Made by a program: the position numbers and the translations under genes
From: Cupriavidus oxalaticus
Lineage (GTDB): Bacteria; Pseudomonadota; Gammaproteobacteria; Burkholderiales; Burkholderiaceae
Length of the DNA: 64,000 bases
NCBI RefSeq assembly: GCF_004768545.1
Contig: NZ_CP038634.1
Coordinates: forward strand, 2,170,001-2,234,000
Direction of reading: 5' to 3'
The notes under the pieces: generated by a model
What the model was told of the DNA's origin: nothing
Database searches by the model: none
The model's input: only the letters and a program-made list of their open reading frames with translations
Shown: in pieces, positions 8,439-16,981 of the stretch
Position numbering within the stretch: position 1 is the first letter of the stretch
Layout of the letters: each line of letters begins with the position of its first letter

Positions 8439-9934
8439 GCGAAACACGCGACCTGTCTTACTGGCAGGCCCGGGCAGCCGCACTGCGCCCGCAAAGCCGT
8501 GCCTGCATCGGCGGCGCATGGACCGATGCCGCCGACGGTGCCACCTTCGACACCATCAACCCCGCCACCGGCGCGGTGCTGGCCAAGGTGGCGGCATGCG
8601 GCGCGGCCGACGTCGACCGTGCCGTCGCGGCGGCGCGCCAGGCCTTCGAACAAGGCGTCTGGTCCGGACTGTCACCGCGCGAGCGCAAGGCCGTGCTGCT
8701 GCGGCTGGCCGCGCTGATCGAAACCCACCACGAGGAACTGGCCCTGCTGGAAACGCTGGACATGGGCAAGCCCATCGGCGATACGCTGGCCTACGACATT
8801 CCGGAAGCGGCGCGCACCTTCGCGTGGTACGCCGAAGCCATCGACAAGATTTACGATGAGATCGCCCCCACCGGCGGCAACGTGCTCGCCACCATCACGC
8901 GCGAGCCGCTCGGCGTGGTGGCGGCCGTGGTGCCGTGGAACTATCCGTTGCTGATGGGGAGCTGGAAGGTCGCGCCTGCGCTGGCTGCGGGTAACAGCGT
9001 CATCCTCAAGCCTGCCGAACAGTCGCCACTTACCGCGCTGCGGCTCGCCGAGCTGGCCGCGGAAGCTGGCATTCCCCCCGGTGTCTTCAACGTCGTGCCC
9101 GGACTGGGCGCACAGGCCGGGCAGGCGCTCGGCCTGCATCCGGACGTGGATTGCATCGCCTTCACCGGCTCCACGGCCACCGGCAAGCGCTTCATGGAAT
9201 ATTCCGGCCAGTCCAACCTGAAGCGTGTCTGGCTCGAATGCGGCGGCAAGTCGCCGCACATTGTGTTTGACGACTGCCCCGACCTCGACCGTGCCGCGCA
9301 GGCGGCCGCCATCGGCATCTTCAACAACCAGGGTGAAATCTGCATTGCCGGCTCGCGGCTCTATGTCCAGCGCGCCATCTATGAGCCGTTCATGGAGAAG
9401 CTGGAGGCGTATGCCCGAGCAATGCAGCCAGGCGATCCACTCGACCCGGCATCCTCCATGGGTGCCATCGTCGATGCGCGCCAACTCGACCGCGTGATGT
9501 CCTACGTGGACGGCGGCCAACGCGAAGGCGCGCGGCTGCGCCTGGGCGGCGAACGCGTCCGCACGGACACCGGCGGCTACTTCCTGCAGCCCACCATCTT
9601 CGAATGCCCGAGCCAGTCGCTCAGCATCGTGCGCGAAGAAATCTTCGGTCCGGTGCTGGCCGTGACTGTGTTCGACACGGAGGACGAAGTCGTGCGCATG
9701 GCCAACGATTCGCCTTATGGGCTGGGCTCTGGGTTGTGGACCGCCAACCTGTCGCGTGCGCACCGGGTCTCGCGGCGGCTGCGGGCTGGACTGGTGTGGG
9801 TCAACTGCTATATGGATGGGGATATCACGGTGCCGTTCGGCGGGGTCAAGCAATCGGGGTCGGGTCGGGACAAGTCGCTGCATGCGCTGGACAAGTACAC
9901 CGATTTGAAGACTACGTGGATAAGCCTGGAGTAG
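8435..9934 (+). CDS. puuC: aldehyde dehydrogenase, PuuC-like (gamma-glutamyl-aminobutyraldehyde type)
   Basis: A 499-residue aldehyde dehydrogenase, slightly longer than the GabD paralogue in the same operon. The base is E268 in LECGGKSPHIVFDD and the nucleophile is C303 in NNQGEICIAGSRLY; PWNYP lies at 167-171. The N-terminal YWQARAAAL and the EICIAGSR context resemble PuuC-type enzymes, which oxidise gamma-glutamyl- or free aminobutyraldehydes made from putrescine. This step would produce the amino acid then used by GabT. The ATG overlaps the EamA stop. It is the last gene of the operon; no clear hairpin follows before the convergent pseudogene. The exact aldehyde is inferred. Confidence 0.8.
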   Translation: MSETRDLSYWQARAAALRPQSRACIGGAWTDAADGATFDTINPATGAVLAKVAACGAADVDRAVAAARQAFEQGVWSGLSPRERKAVLLRLAALIETHHEELALLETLDMGKPIGDTLAYDIPEAARTFAWYAEAIDKIYDEIAPTGGNVLATITREPLGVVAAVVPWNYPLLMGSWKVAPALAAGNSVILKPAEQSPLTALRLAELAAEAGIPPGVFNVVPGLGAQAGQALGLHPDVDCIAFTGSTATGKRFMEYSGQSNLKRVWLECGGKSPHIVFDDCPDLDRAAQAAAIGIFNNQGEICIAGSRLYVQRAIYEPFMEKLEAYARAMQPGDPLDPASSMGAIVDARQLDRVMSYVDGGQREGARLRLGGERVRTDTGGYFLQPTIFECPSQSLSIVREEIFGPVLAVTVFDTEDEVVRMANDSPYGLGSGLWTANLSRAHRVSRRLRAGLVWVNCYMDGDITVPFGGVKQSGSGRDKSLHALDKYTDLKTTWISLE

Positions 9935-9957
9935 CTACGGACGGAGGGGTCCCATGG

Positions 9958-10730
9958 TCAGGAGGCTGCGGTCTTCTCTATCCTGCTGACGCTATGCTGG
10001 GCTTCCAGCTCGCGTCTCGTCTGATCCAGCTTCTCGGCAAGTAATCGTTCATCGGGTAGTACAGTCCGATACTCGGCGGCCAACACTGTGTTGGACAGAC
10101 CTTCGAGTGAGTAGCGCGCTTCCGAGGCACCCAGTTCCGTGCACAGAATCAGACCAACCGGGGGATTCTCCCCCGGCTTCATCCAATTCTCGCGCGCATA
10201 GTTCAGGTAAAGGTGCATTTGGCCTGCGTCGGCATAGCTGAACTTACCAACCTTGAGATCCACAAGCCACAGCGTAATGCCTCGGTTTCGTAGAAGTCCC
10301 GCGTAGTGGCTCTTGACTGAGATCAGGCGCACATAGGCGGACCAGGGCAGACGGAAGGCCTGCGCAGGACGGTAAGGTGAAGTGGCTTTTCGTGCACACA
10401 TTTGCCAGACAGTGTCTGGCAAATCTTCTCTGCCGGCCAAAATTGGTAGAAGGTGCGCATCTGCTGCAGGTTTTGCCTACTGAAGCCTCGGCCGAACCGG
10501 GAGGAAAGGTCGGATGCCAGACGTCCGAGCAATGCGTCGCCATACCCGGCGCGTTCTTGTCCTGCCTGTTCGAACTCGGTGATGCGTCGGCCGATTTCCC
10601 AGTATGTAGCGGTCATGAGGGCGTTCACGCTTCTTGCGGCTGCACCTCGCGCGGATTCCAGCAATGCCACGACTTCTCGCTGGATGAGCGCGTATGCCTG
10701 GCTGTCGGGGAGTGCACTGGTCGTGGTCAT
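9958..10730 (-). pseudogene. broken YhcG/DUF1016 PDDEXK nuclease-domain gene
   Basis: Two minus-strand frames each carry part of one DUF1016 protein. The N-terminal part, from ATG at 10730, has LVNALMTATYWEIGRR-like content and FSRQNLQQMRTFYQFWPAEK. The C-terminal part, in another frame from about 10440 down to 9958, has AFRLPWSAYVRLISVKS and then VDLKVGKFSYADAGQMHLYL. The frames change around 10340-10400, so there is a frameshift. In addition, the roughly 100 residues normally between the PWSAYVRL segment and the nuclease core are missing: SVKSHYAG joins directly to LLRNRGITLWLVDLK. Two independent lesions make a functional protein unlikely. Intact homologues are usually near restriction-modification or mobile DNA. 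Confidence 0.8.
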
Positions 10731-10795
10731 GTTGTTGTCGTCAAGCTTGAGGTTATGCGCTGGCGGATGCCGAAGCGCCGCCAACGCATGCGCCG

Positions 10796-10981
10796 CTACG
10801 CTGTGAGCGGGTCCGCGTCCATCAACTCGGCCAGCTTAGCCTGCACCATCCCCAGCAGGCATAGCGCGCTGAAGCACTCTTCGGAACGTACGCTCAGCTG
10901 TTCCAAAAGCGCGAGCACGCCTTCAATGCCGGCGCGGATTTGATGCAGGGAAACACTGGTTTCGACTGGTTCGATCGTCAT
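10796..10981 (-). CDS. small helical protein, DUF1484-like
   Basis: A 61-residue protein with a clear GAGGTG ribosome-binding site before its ATG at 10981. It is predicted to be mostly helical, with leucine-rich stretches (IEGVLALLEQLS, LCLLGMVQAKLAELM) and two cysteines in the middle. It resembles the short DUF1484 proteins common in Ralstonia and Cupriavidus, whose function is not known to me. It lies directly upstream of the broken YhcG gene on the same strand and downstream of a structured leader region with phage-like features, so it may be a remnant of a mobile element that is still expressed. Confidence 0.55.
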   Translation of the reverse strand: MTIEPVETSVSLHQIRAGIEGVLALLEQLSVRSEECFSALCLLGMVQAKLAELMDADPLTA

Positions 10982-11438
10982 GGATGACACCTCACTAAGT
11001 GGTTGCGCCACCCAAGTCAGTGAGGGCGGCGGGTCAAAAGCGAGGGTGGAAATACCGGAAGAACGCGAAAAACCGGCCCAGCCTTGCGGCTGCCCCGCTC
11101 GACCCGCCATGGAACCAATCGGTCCGTGCGAGTACACAGACGTTGCCCATTGGTGCGGCAACGTCTGTTCGCGTCAATTGCTCGGGTTTCCACGCCCGGT
11201 CACCGGCAATCCGATGACGCAACCAGTATTTCGTGGATGCGCCACGAAGGCGATAAGAGATGTCGCATTCCCATTGGGAAAGCGAAGCTTGCAGGAACGC
11301 GGCTCGCTAGGAAATCGCTGAGTCCTGAAACCGGTGCAGGCGATGGAGAAGGGCAGAAAGGCGATACTTGGCGCAGCAGGCGTGCTGGGATCACGCCGGC
11401 CAGCACCTCAGAAATCGCTCAAGATAGGGCAGGGCCGC
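10982..11438. other. 457-base stretch without a supported protein gene
   Basis: Apart from the structured C4-like segment (11045-11170), no reading frame here has both a plausible start and protein-like composition. The part at 11170-11438 has more mixed base use than the neighbouring operons. It lies between the small DUF1484-like gene and the convergent end of the racemase gene, and reads as an old insertion scar. Confidence 0.5.
11045..11170 (-). ncRNA. candidate C4-like antisense/regulatory RNA segment (phage P4/P1 type)
   Basis: On the minus strand this segment contains a perfect 12-base inverted repeat (11136-11147 with 11157-11168, 9-base loop), followed by a short hairpin CAGCC-GCAA-GGCTG (11079-11092) with a GNRA loop. 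Translated, the hairpin region gives AGRAGQPQGWAG, the pattern found in the short reading frames annotated as Icd-like or Ash proteins in P4-like phages, which lie over C4-type RNA. From the structure and that match I infer a C4-like RNA or its remnant upstream of the small gene at 10796-10981. I could not run a covariance-model search, so the boundaries are approximate. Confidence 0.4.
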
Positions 11439-12131
11439 TTAGCCGAGCGCCAGCGTCACCGCAGCCTGCGCATGCAGCGCCGTGGTATCAAACACCGGCA
11501 ACGCCACGTCATCCTGCCTGAGCAGCAGCGTGATTTCCGTGCAGCCGAGGATCACGCCTTCGGCGCCCTGCGCCGCGAGCGCGGCGACGATGCGTTGGTA
11601 TTCGGCCCTTGACTCATCTCGCACGATGCCGTGGCATAACTCTTCATAGATGACATCGTGCACGCGTTCGCGATCGGCCTGCTCCGGCACCAAGACGTCG
11701 ATGCCATGCAGCTCGCGCATCCGCCCGCGGTAGAAATCCTGCTCCATCGTGAAGCGGGTTCCGAGCAAGCCGACGCGCCGGATGCCGGCCTGACGCAACG
11801 CGTGCGCCGTCGGGTCGACGATATGGATGAAGGGCACGTTTAGCACTGACTCGATTGCCGGCGCCACGCGATGCATGGTGTTGGTACACAACAGCACGAA
11901 GTCCGCGCCACCGGCCTCGACCTGCCGCGCGGCCTGCTGCATGAGCCGGCCAAGCTCATCCCATTGCTCCGCGTGCTGCAGTGCCTTGATTTCTTCGAAG
12001 CAGACGGTGGCCATGAGGCTGCGGGCATTGTTGTGCCCGCCCAGCCGCGTTTTCATGTCCTGGTTGATCAGCCGGTAGTACTCGGCGGACGACTCCCAGC
12101 TCATGCCGCCGATCAGTCCGATGGTCTTCAT
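11439..12131 (-). CDS. aspartate/glutamate racemase family protein (YgeA-like)
   Basis: A 230-residue member of the PLP-independent Asp/Glu racemase family. Both cysteines of the two-base mechanism are present: C82 in LLCTNTMH and C197 in LGCTEI, and the N-terminus IGLIGGMSWESSAEYY is diagnostic. These enzymes interconvert D- and L-amino acids; YgeA itself has broad specificity. The gene stands alone, with about 160 bases upstream to the end of the ATPase gene on the same strand. An AGGGGAGTC precedes the ATG at 12131. The physiological substrate is unknown; both catalytic residues are intact, unlike in the second racemase-like protein at 41800-42492. Confidence 0.85.
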   Translation of the reverse strand: MKTIGLIGGMSWESSAEYYRLINQDMKTRLGGHNNARSLMATVCFEEIKALQHAEQWDELGRLMQQAARQVEAGGADFVLLCTNTMHRVAPAIESVLNVPFIHIVDPTAHALRQAGIRRVGLLGTRFTMEQDFYRGRMRELHGIDVLVPEQADRERVHDVIYEELCHGIVRDESRAEYQRIVAALAAQGAEGVILGCTEITLLLRQDDVALPVFDTTALHAQAAVTLALG

Positions 12132-12293
12132 GCTCTGACTCCCCTTGGCACAATCGGCCCCTTTGACTTTGAGAAAAGTAGCAAGGAAGGGCAGTAGCGG
12201 ACAGGGACAATTCTGCTGGTTTCCACCCGGCCAGTGCCGGCACGAATTGCGATGAAGGCGAGCTGTGAAAGGCGACGGCTATCTTGCTTCCCG

Positions 12294-13457
12294 CTACAGC
12301 TTGCCTTCAAGCGACTTGCGCTCCAGCCAGATCTCCTGCACGAACGGGTCAGTCACGCCATAGATCCCGTGCCCTTTGCGCATGATCAGGTTCGTCGCCA
12401 TCATCTCGTTGACCACAGGCTGTGCTTCCTCGATTCGGACTTCACGTCCCAGGGCAGCGGAGTATGCCGCGGCGGACTCGGCCGAGAACAAGCCGCGGGC
12501 GTCACCATCTGCGCAGGCGATGCGATCGAAAATCGCGGTAGCCAGTCCACCCAGCTGTTCGAGCTTCATCAGTTCAAGGTCGGCAGCGGTCGAGCGGAGC
12601 GTGTTGGCGATGACCGGCAGGTGCTCGTCCGGATTGCTGCCTGGGGGCAAGTGGAAATGCAGTTGCCGCAAGGCTTTGATCATCTCTTCCGGCCGGTTGC
12701 CCAGTGCGCGGAACGCCTGGACGGCAACGTCCAGCGATGGACGCGCGCTGAATCCCTCTGCCGACAAGCGTTCCAGCAGATGTGCGATGTAGTCTTCACC
12801 AAGCACGGGGTAGGAGACCGAGGTAGCCCCTGCAAAGGCCTGGTTGCGGCGCGCTGTCAGTTCGCCAACCAGCGCCCGGTGCGAGCCAGTGCCTACAAAG
12901 ATGAAGTAGCCAGGCGTATTGGGGCGTGGATTGACGGCATCGCGGGCTGCCTTGAGTGCCAGTAGCATACGATTGCCCTCGTCGGAGGTGATGGCGTGCT
13001 GGACCTCGTCCACGATCAGGACCACGTTGGTCTTGGCCTTGTCGACGACTTCGGCAAGGGCGTGGGCCAGCGTGGCACCGCCGGGCTCGCCAACGCTTTC
13101 AAGCTTGAACCCGAATTTGAGGCCAAAGGCGCCAAGGTCGGCCCCCGACACGCGCTTGAGCTGCCTGAGGGCGGCGGAGCCCGGCTGCTCCAGTTCGGCA
13201 AGCGTCTTCTTTACCGCGGCAAGGATGAGGGACGCAGGGCTGCGTTGAGTGTCGCTCCAGAGGTCAACGTAGATAACGATCGCACCGTCGGCCTCGAGGG
13301 CTGGAACGAGGTCGTTGATAAGAAACGTCGTTTTTCCGGTGCGCCGTAAGCCCGACAGGAATAAGCCTGACCGCAGCCCTTCGTCCAGCACGCCGGGGTG
13401 GAGCAACTGCTTCGACATCTGGCTTGCAAGGGCCGGGCGACGATAGATGTTTGTCAT
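12294..13457 (-). CDS. AAA-type ATP-binding protein, stand-alone
   Basis: A 387-residue P-loop ATPase. Walker A is SGLRRTGKTT (residues 35-44, K42) and Walker B is VVLIVDEVQH (D150, E151). It starts with TNIYRRPALASQM and ends in a probable winged-helix segment (IMRKGHGIYGVTDPFVQEIW). This layout resembles AAA_14/ATPase-AAA_2 proteins and archaeal-type STAND ATPases; the cellular role is unclear, and a part in defence, toxin-antitoxin systems or DNA handling would only be a guess. The ATG at 13457 is preferred to an earlier start because the upstream AT-rich DNA carries repeats that look like an operator. No partner gene is adjacent. Confidence 0.7.
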   Translation of the reverse strand: MTNIYRRPALASQMSKQLLHPGVLDEGLRSGLFLSGLRRTGKTTFLINDLVPALEADGAIVIYVDLWSDTQRSPASLILAAVKKTLAELEQPGSAALRQLKRVSGADLGAFGLKFGFKLESVGEPGGATLAHALAEVVDKAKTNVVLIVDEVQHAITSDEGNRMLLALKAARDAVNPRPNTPGYFIFVGTGSHRALVGELTARRNQAFAGATSVSYPVLGEDYIAHLLERLSAEGFSARPSLDVAVQAFRALGNRPEEMIKALRQLHFHLPPGSNPDEHLPVIANTLRSTAADLELMKLEQLGGLATAIFDRIACADGDARGLFSAESAAAYSAALGREVRIEEAQPVVNEMMATNLIMRKGHGIYGVTDPFVQEIWLERKSLEGKL

Positions 13458-13464
13458 GGCGCAC

Positions 13465-13510
13465 TTATTGGAAATTATTGGATTCCAATAATTATAGCCG
13501 AGCAATAATT
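13465..13510 (-). promoter_or_regulatory. AT-rich operator-like repeats upstream of the AAA ATPase gene
   Basis: A perfect inverted repeat with 9-base arms (AATTATTGG at 13473-13481, CCAATAATT at 13485-13493, 3-base spacer) lies 16-36 bases upstream of the ATG at 13457. A direct copy of TTATTGGA is at 13465-13472 and CAATAATT recurs at 13503-13510. In this GC-rich genome such clustered AT-rich repeats suggest a repressor site, possibly autoregulatory. The binding protein is not identified. Confidence 0.5.
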
Positions 13511-13579
13511 CTCGCTAATCCGTTAGGGCTCAGCGCTTCGTATCGGTGTAAAGTGACGAAAAGAATTCTTTTGAGCCGT

Positions 13580-14680
13580 TTAGCGCGCCGTTCCCTTTCC
13601 GAGACCGGCCACAAAGTCGTCCCCCTCTGGCAACCCTAAGGAGAACCCGACCGGGAAGTTCACCGCAATCCCGTCTTCTCCTGCTGGGCGCCGCACCACC
13701 CCTCGCGCCCGTACGTGCGCATCCTCAAACAATTCCCCCGCCCCCAGCACCGGCGAGAACGGTATATCCAGCGGTCCGAAGAAAGCCTCCCAATCGTCAA
13801 GGTCGCGCGTCCGGAACACCGCCGCAAGCAGGTCATTGACCGCCAGCTTGTGCCCATAGCGCCCGGCCCGCGTGGCATATCGCGGATCGCGCAGCGCAGG
13901 AAATTCCTCCCCAAGCGCCTCGCCCAGGTTGACCCAGAACTTGTTCTCCAGAATCCCCATCGCCAGATGCCTGCCGTCGCGCGTCTCGAACAGGTCGTTC
14001 TCCGGCATCACAGTCGGCGATTCCTGCGGCGCCGCCTCATGGCCGCGCGCTGCCCAGGCGCCGTGGGCGGTCCATGACAGGATGGCGTCGTGGATCGATA
14101 CGTCCAGATGCTGCCCGCGTCCGTGCTGCCGCGCGCTCATGATGGCCACGGCCAGCGACAGCGCGGCATAGCCTGACGCGGCATAGTCCGACACGCGCAC
14201 GCGCGGGCGCGAGACCTTGTCGTGCACCTGCACCGGCGTCGCCCAGTAGCCGGCCAGCGCCAGGTAGTTGAGGTCATGCCCCGCGTGGCTGGCGTACGGT
14301 CCGGTCTGGCCGAAGCCCGACACCGAGCACAGCACGATGGCCGGATTGACGGCGGCCAATGCCGCATAGTCGAGTCCCAGCCGCTTCATGACGCCGGGGC
14401 GGAAGCCTTCCACCACGGCGTCGGCATTGCGCGCCAGTTCAAGGAAGGCCTCGCGGCCGGCGTCGGTCTTCAGGTCCAGCGCGATGGACTTCTTGCCGCG
14501 GTTGAACTGCGCATACGCCGCCGGACCGAGCTGGCGGATGGAGTCGCCGCTGCCGGGCTGTTCCACCTTGATCACATCGGCGCCGAGTTGCCGCAGCAGG
14601 TTGCACGCATGCGGGCCGGGCAGCAGCTGGCTGGCGTCGATGATGGTGACGTCCTTCAGGCAGGACCATTCTGGTTTCAT
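13580..14680 (-). CDS. CaiB/BaiF family III CoA-transferase, alpha-methylacyl-CoA-racemase-like
   Basis: A 366-residue family III CoA-transferase/racemase. It has the N-terminal LLPGPHACNLLRQLGADVIKVE and the segment GPYASHAGHDLNYLALAG, whose H135-D136 pair matches the His/Asp arrangement of alpha-methylacyl-CoA racemases more closely than that of formyl-CoA transferases. It would activate an acid by CoA exchange or epimerise a 2-methylacyl-CoA. The start is taken as ATG 14680; a TTG two codons earlier is less likely. It is the last gene of a minus-strand run with a Bug receptor, an acyl-CoA dehydrogenase and an acyl-CoA ligase. The substrate is unknown. Confidence 0.82.
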   Translation of the reverse strand: MKPEWSCLKDVTIIDASQLLPGPHACNLLRQLGADVIKVEQPGSGDSIRQLGPAAYAQFNRGKKSIALDLKTDAGREAFLELARNADAVVEGFRPGVMKRLGLDYAALAAVNPAIVLCSVSGFGQTGPYASHAGHDLNYLALAGYWATPVQVHDKVSRPRVRVSDYAASGYAALSLAVAIMSARQHGRGQHLDVSIHDAILSWTAHGAWAARGHEAAPQESPTVMPENDLFETRDGRHLAMGILENKFWVNLGEALGEEFPALRDPRYATRAGRYGHKLAVNDLLAAVFRTRDLDDWEAFFGPLDIPFSPVLGAGELFEDAHVRARGVVRRPAGEDGIAVNFPVGFSLGLPEGDDFVAGLGKGTAR

Positions 14681-14708
14681 TTGCAATCCCGGTTTGAAAG
14701 CAGGGCGC

Positions 14709-15698
14709 TCAGCCCAGGTCGCCGACCATGCCGATCGACTTCATCAGCTCGCCATAGCGCGAGTTGTCCGCGGCCACGACCGTGCCGAACTGGGCCGGGG
14801 TTGCGCTGCGGCGCAGTTCGCCCGCGTTGGCCTTGAGCTGCGCGTCGAACACGCCGGCATTCTGCAGCGCGGCGACGGCGGCATGGAGCTTCTGGGTTAG
14901 CTCGGCCGGGAAGTTGGCTGGTGCAAACAGCCCGCTCCAGTTGTCGATGACAAAGCCGGGCGGCAGCGCTTCGGCCATGGTCGGCACGTCCGGGAAGAAC
15001 GGCGAGCGCGCGGCGGCGGTGACGGCCAGCACGCGCACCTGCTGGTTGCGCACATACTGGGTCGCCGTGCCAAGCACCGGCATGCCGAACTGGGTCTGCC
15101 CGGTCAGCATGGCGGTGATGATTTCCGGCGCGCCCTTGTACGGGATGTGCACTGCGTCGCAGCCGGCTTGGTGGAGCATGGTTTCCACCGCCAGATGCGC
15201 GATGCTGCCCTTGCCGCCGGAGCCGTAGTTGAACTTGCCCGGCGCTTTCTTCATGGCGGCGACCAGCTCGGCTGCGGTCTTGTACGGCGACGATGTGGGC
15301 ACGACGAGCGCGGTCGGCCCGCCGGAAAGCGCGGTGATCGGCGTGAAATCGCGCGCCGGGTCGTACGGCATCTTGCGGTACATATGCACGTTGATCACGT
15401 GCGTGTTGGCGAGGATGCCCAGCGTGTAGCCGTCGGGCACGGCACGCCGCAGCGCGGTGGCGCCGATGATGCCGCCGGCGCCGGGCATGTTCTCGACCAC
15501 CAGCGGCTGGCCGAGCTTCTGGCCAAGCTCCGCCGACAGCGTGCGGGCAGTATTGTCCGGCGTGCTGCCGGCGATGAACGGGACGATCAGCCGGATCGGC
15601 CGGTTGGGATAGTTGGCAGGGGCCGCGGCGCGGGCGGGCAGAAAGACGCTTCCCAGTGCGGCGGCGCCAGCGGTGGCGAGCCATTCTCGGCGGTTCAT
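14709..15698 (-). CDS. Bug/TctC-family periplasmic binding protein
   Basis: A 329-residue tripartite-tricarboxylate-transporter receptor. The N-terminus MNRREWLATAGAAALG has a twin-arginine-like signal ending around PARAAA, so export to the periplasm is expected. Family motifs include RPIRLIVPFIAG, GSTPDNTAR and the ligand-loop region GAGGIIGA. Bug proteins bind carboxylic acids and are greatly expanded in Cupriavidus and Bordetella, often without nearby membrane subunits; none is present here. Its place in an acyl-CoA gene cluster suggests that it captures the carboxylate that the cluster activates and oxidises. Confidence 0.88.
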   Translation of the reverse strand: MNRREWLATAGAAALGSVFLPARAAAPANYPNRPIRLIVPFIAGSTPDNTARTLSAELGQKLGQPLVVENMPGAGGIIGATALRRAVPDGYTLGILANTHVINVHMYRKMPYDPARDFTPITALSGGPTALVVPTSSPYKTAAELVAAMKKAPGKFNYGSGGKGSIAHLAVETMLHQAGCDAVHIPYKGAPEIITAMLTGQTQFGMPVLGTATQYVRNQQVRVLAVTAAARSPFFPDVPTMAEALPPGFVIDNWSGLFAPANFPAELTQKLHAAVAALQNAGVFDAQLKANAGELRRSATPAQFGTVVAADNSRYGELMKSIGMVGDLG

Positions 15699-15761
15699 GC
15701 TAGGTCTCCGTGGTCTTGTTGTAGTGTCCTGATGCCGGCGGCGACCGTGCCGCCGGCACGG

Positions 15762-16967
15762 TCATGCCTGTTGCTGTTTCGGCGGCTGCGCCTGCTGCTG
15801 CAGCGGCTCCAGTATCGCGCGCGCGATGGTGTTGCGCTGGATCTCGCTCGTGCCGGTGAAGATGCGGAACATGCGCAGCTTGCGGAAGGTCTGCTCGACC
15901 GGATGCCCGCGCGTGACGCCCACGTTGCCGTGGATCTGTACCGCCTTGTCGGCCACTTCGAAACAGCGTTCCGAGACAAAGAGCTTGCACGCCGCGGCTT
16001 TCATGCGCAGATCGGCGCCGGCGTCTGCCAGTGCCGCGGTGTGCGCGATCATGCTTTCGCAGGCCCACAGCGCCGCGGCCATATCGGCGAGCATGTGCTG
16101 GATTGCCTGGAAGCGCGCGATCGGGCCGCCGAACTGGCGCCGCTTGCCGGCGTACTCCACCGACGACTCATAGGCTCGCATGGCCAGCCCCAGCATCGAC
16201 GGGCAGTGCAGCAAGCGGTTCACGTTGATGCGCGACATGCCGAGCTTGAAGCCGTTGCCCTCGCCGCCAAAGATATTGGCGCGCGGCACGCGCACGTTGT
16301 CGAAGCGGATATCGCCGTCGATATGCTGGCCCGACATCGGCACGTACTCGTTGGTCACGGTCACGCCCGGCAGGTTCAGGTCGACCAGGACCGCGCTGAT
16401 CGCCGGCGGCGTCGTGGTGGCATCCGTCACGCACATGACGATGGCGAAGTCCGCGAACGGCGCGCCGCTGATGTAGTGCTTGCCGCCGTTGATCACCAGC
16501 TCGTCGCCGTCGGCGGCCGCGGTGGTCTTGATGCTTTGCGCGTCGGATCCGGAATGCGTTTCCGTCAGCGCGAAGCAGGTCGACTTCTCTCCGCGGATGA
16601 CCGGCTCGAAGTACTGCTTCAGCTGCGCCGGCGTGGCGTACTTGAGCATGTTGCCCACGCGCGGCGGGCCGCCCAGGTCGCCCAGCACATGCGCGGCCAG
16701 CGTCGAGCCGCTGGCGGCAAGATCGGCCTTGAGCGCGCATTGCTCCTGGATATTCAGCCCTTTGCCGCCGAGCGATTCCGGCAGGCAGGCGGCATAGAAA
16801 CCCAGTTCGTACGAGCGGCGCCAGACCTTGCGCAGCACTTCGCGCGGCCACGGGTCTTCGGAGCCGAGCCCCAGCTCCTGCTCCAGCGGGCGCAGTTCCT
16901 CGTCGATAAAGCGGCGGATGCCGGCGCGGGTTTCCACCAGCACGGGGTTGGTCAGGTGATCGAACAT
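15762..16967 (-). CDS. acyl-CoA dehydrogenase family protein
   Basis: A 401-residue protein with the full acyl-CoA dehydrogenase fold: FALTETHSGSD in the FAD-binding middle domain, GKRRQFGGPIARFQAIQ, and a C-terminal IHGNVGVTRGHPVEQ. The position that holds the catalytic Glu in most members (YEGT) is Thr here, T371 in RIFTGTSEIQRN. The alternative Glu of isovaleryl-CoA dehydrogenase, in the helix near ERLVL, also appears to be replaced (VNRLLH). It may use another base or a different reaction. It lies 14 bases after the CoA ligase gene and 63 before the Bug gene, in one likely operon. The C-terminus is Gln-rich. Confidence 0.85.
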   Translation of the reverse strand: MFDHLTNPVLVETRAGIRRFIDEELRPLEQELGLGSEDPWPREVLRKVWRRSYELGFYAACLPESLGGKGLNIQEQCALKADLAASGSTLAAHVLGDLGGPPRVGNMLKYATPAQLKQYFEPVIRGEKSTCFALTETHSGSDAQSIKTTAAADGDELVINGGKHYISGAPFADFAIVMCVTDATTTPPAISAVLVDLNLPGVTVTNEYVPMSGQHIDGDIRFDNVRVPRANIFGGEGNGFKLGMSRINVNRLLHCPSMLGLAMRAYESSVEYAGKRRQFGGPIARFQAIQHMLADMAAALWACESMIAHTAALADAGADLRMKAAACKLFVSERCFEVADKAVQIHGNVGVTRGHPVEQTFRKLRMFRIFTGTSEIQRNTIARAILEPLQQQAQPPKQQQA

Positions 16968-16981
16968 GACAGGCGGGCTCC

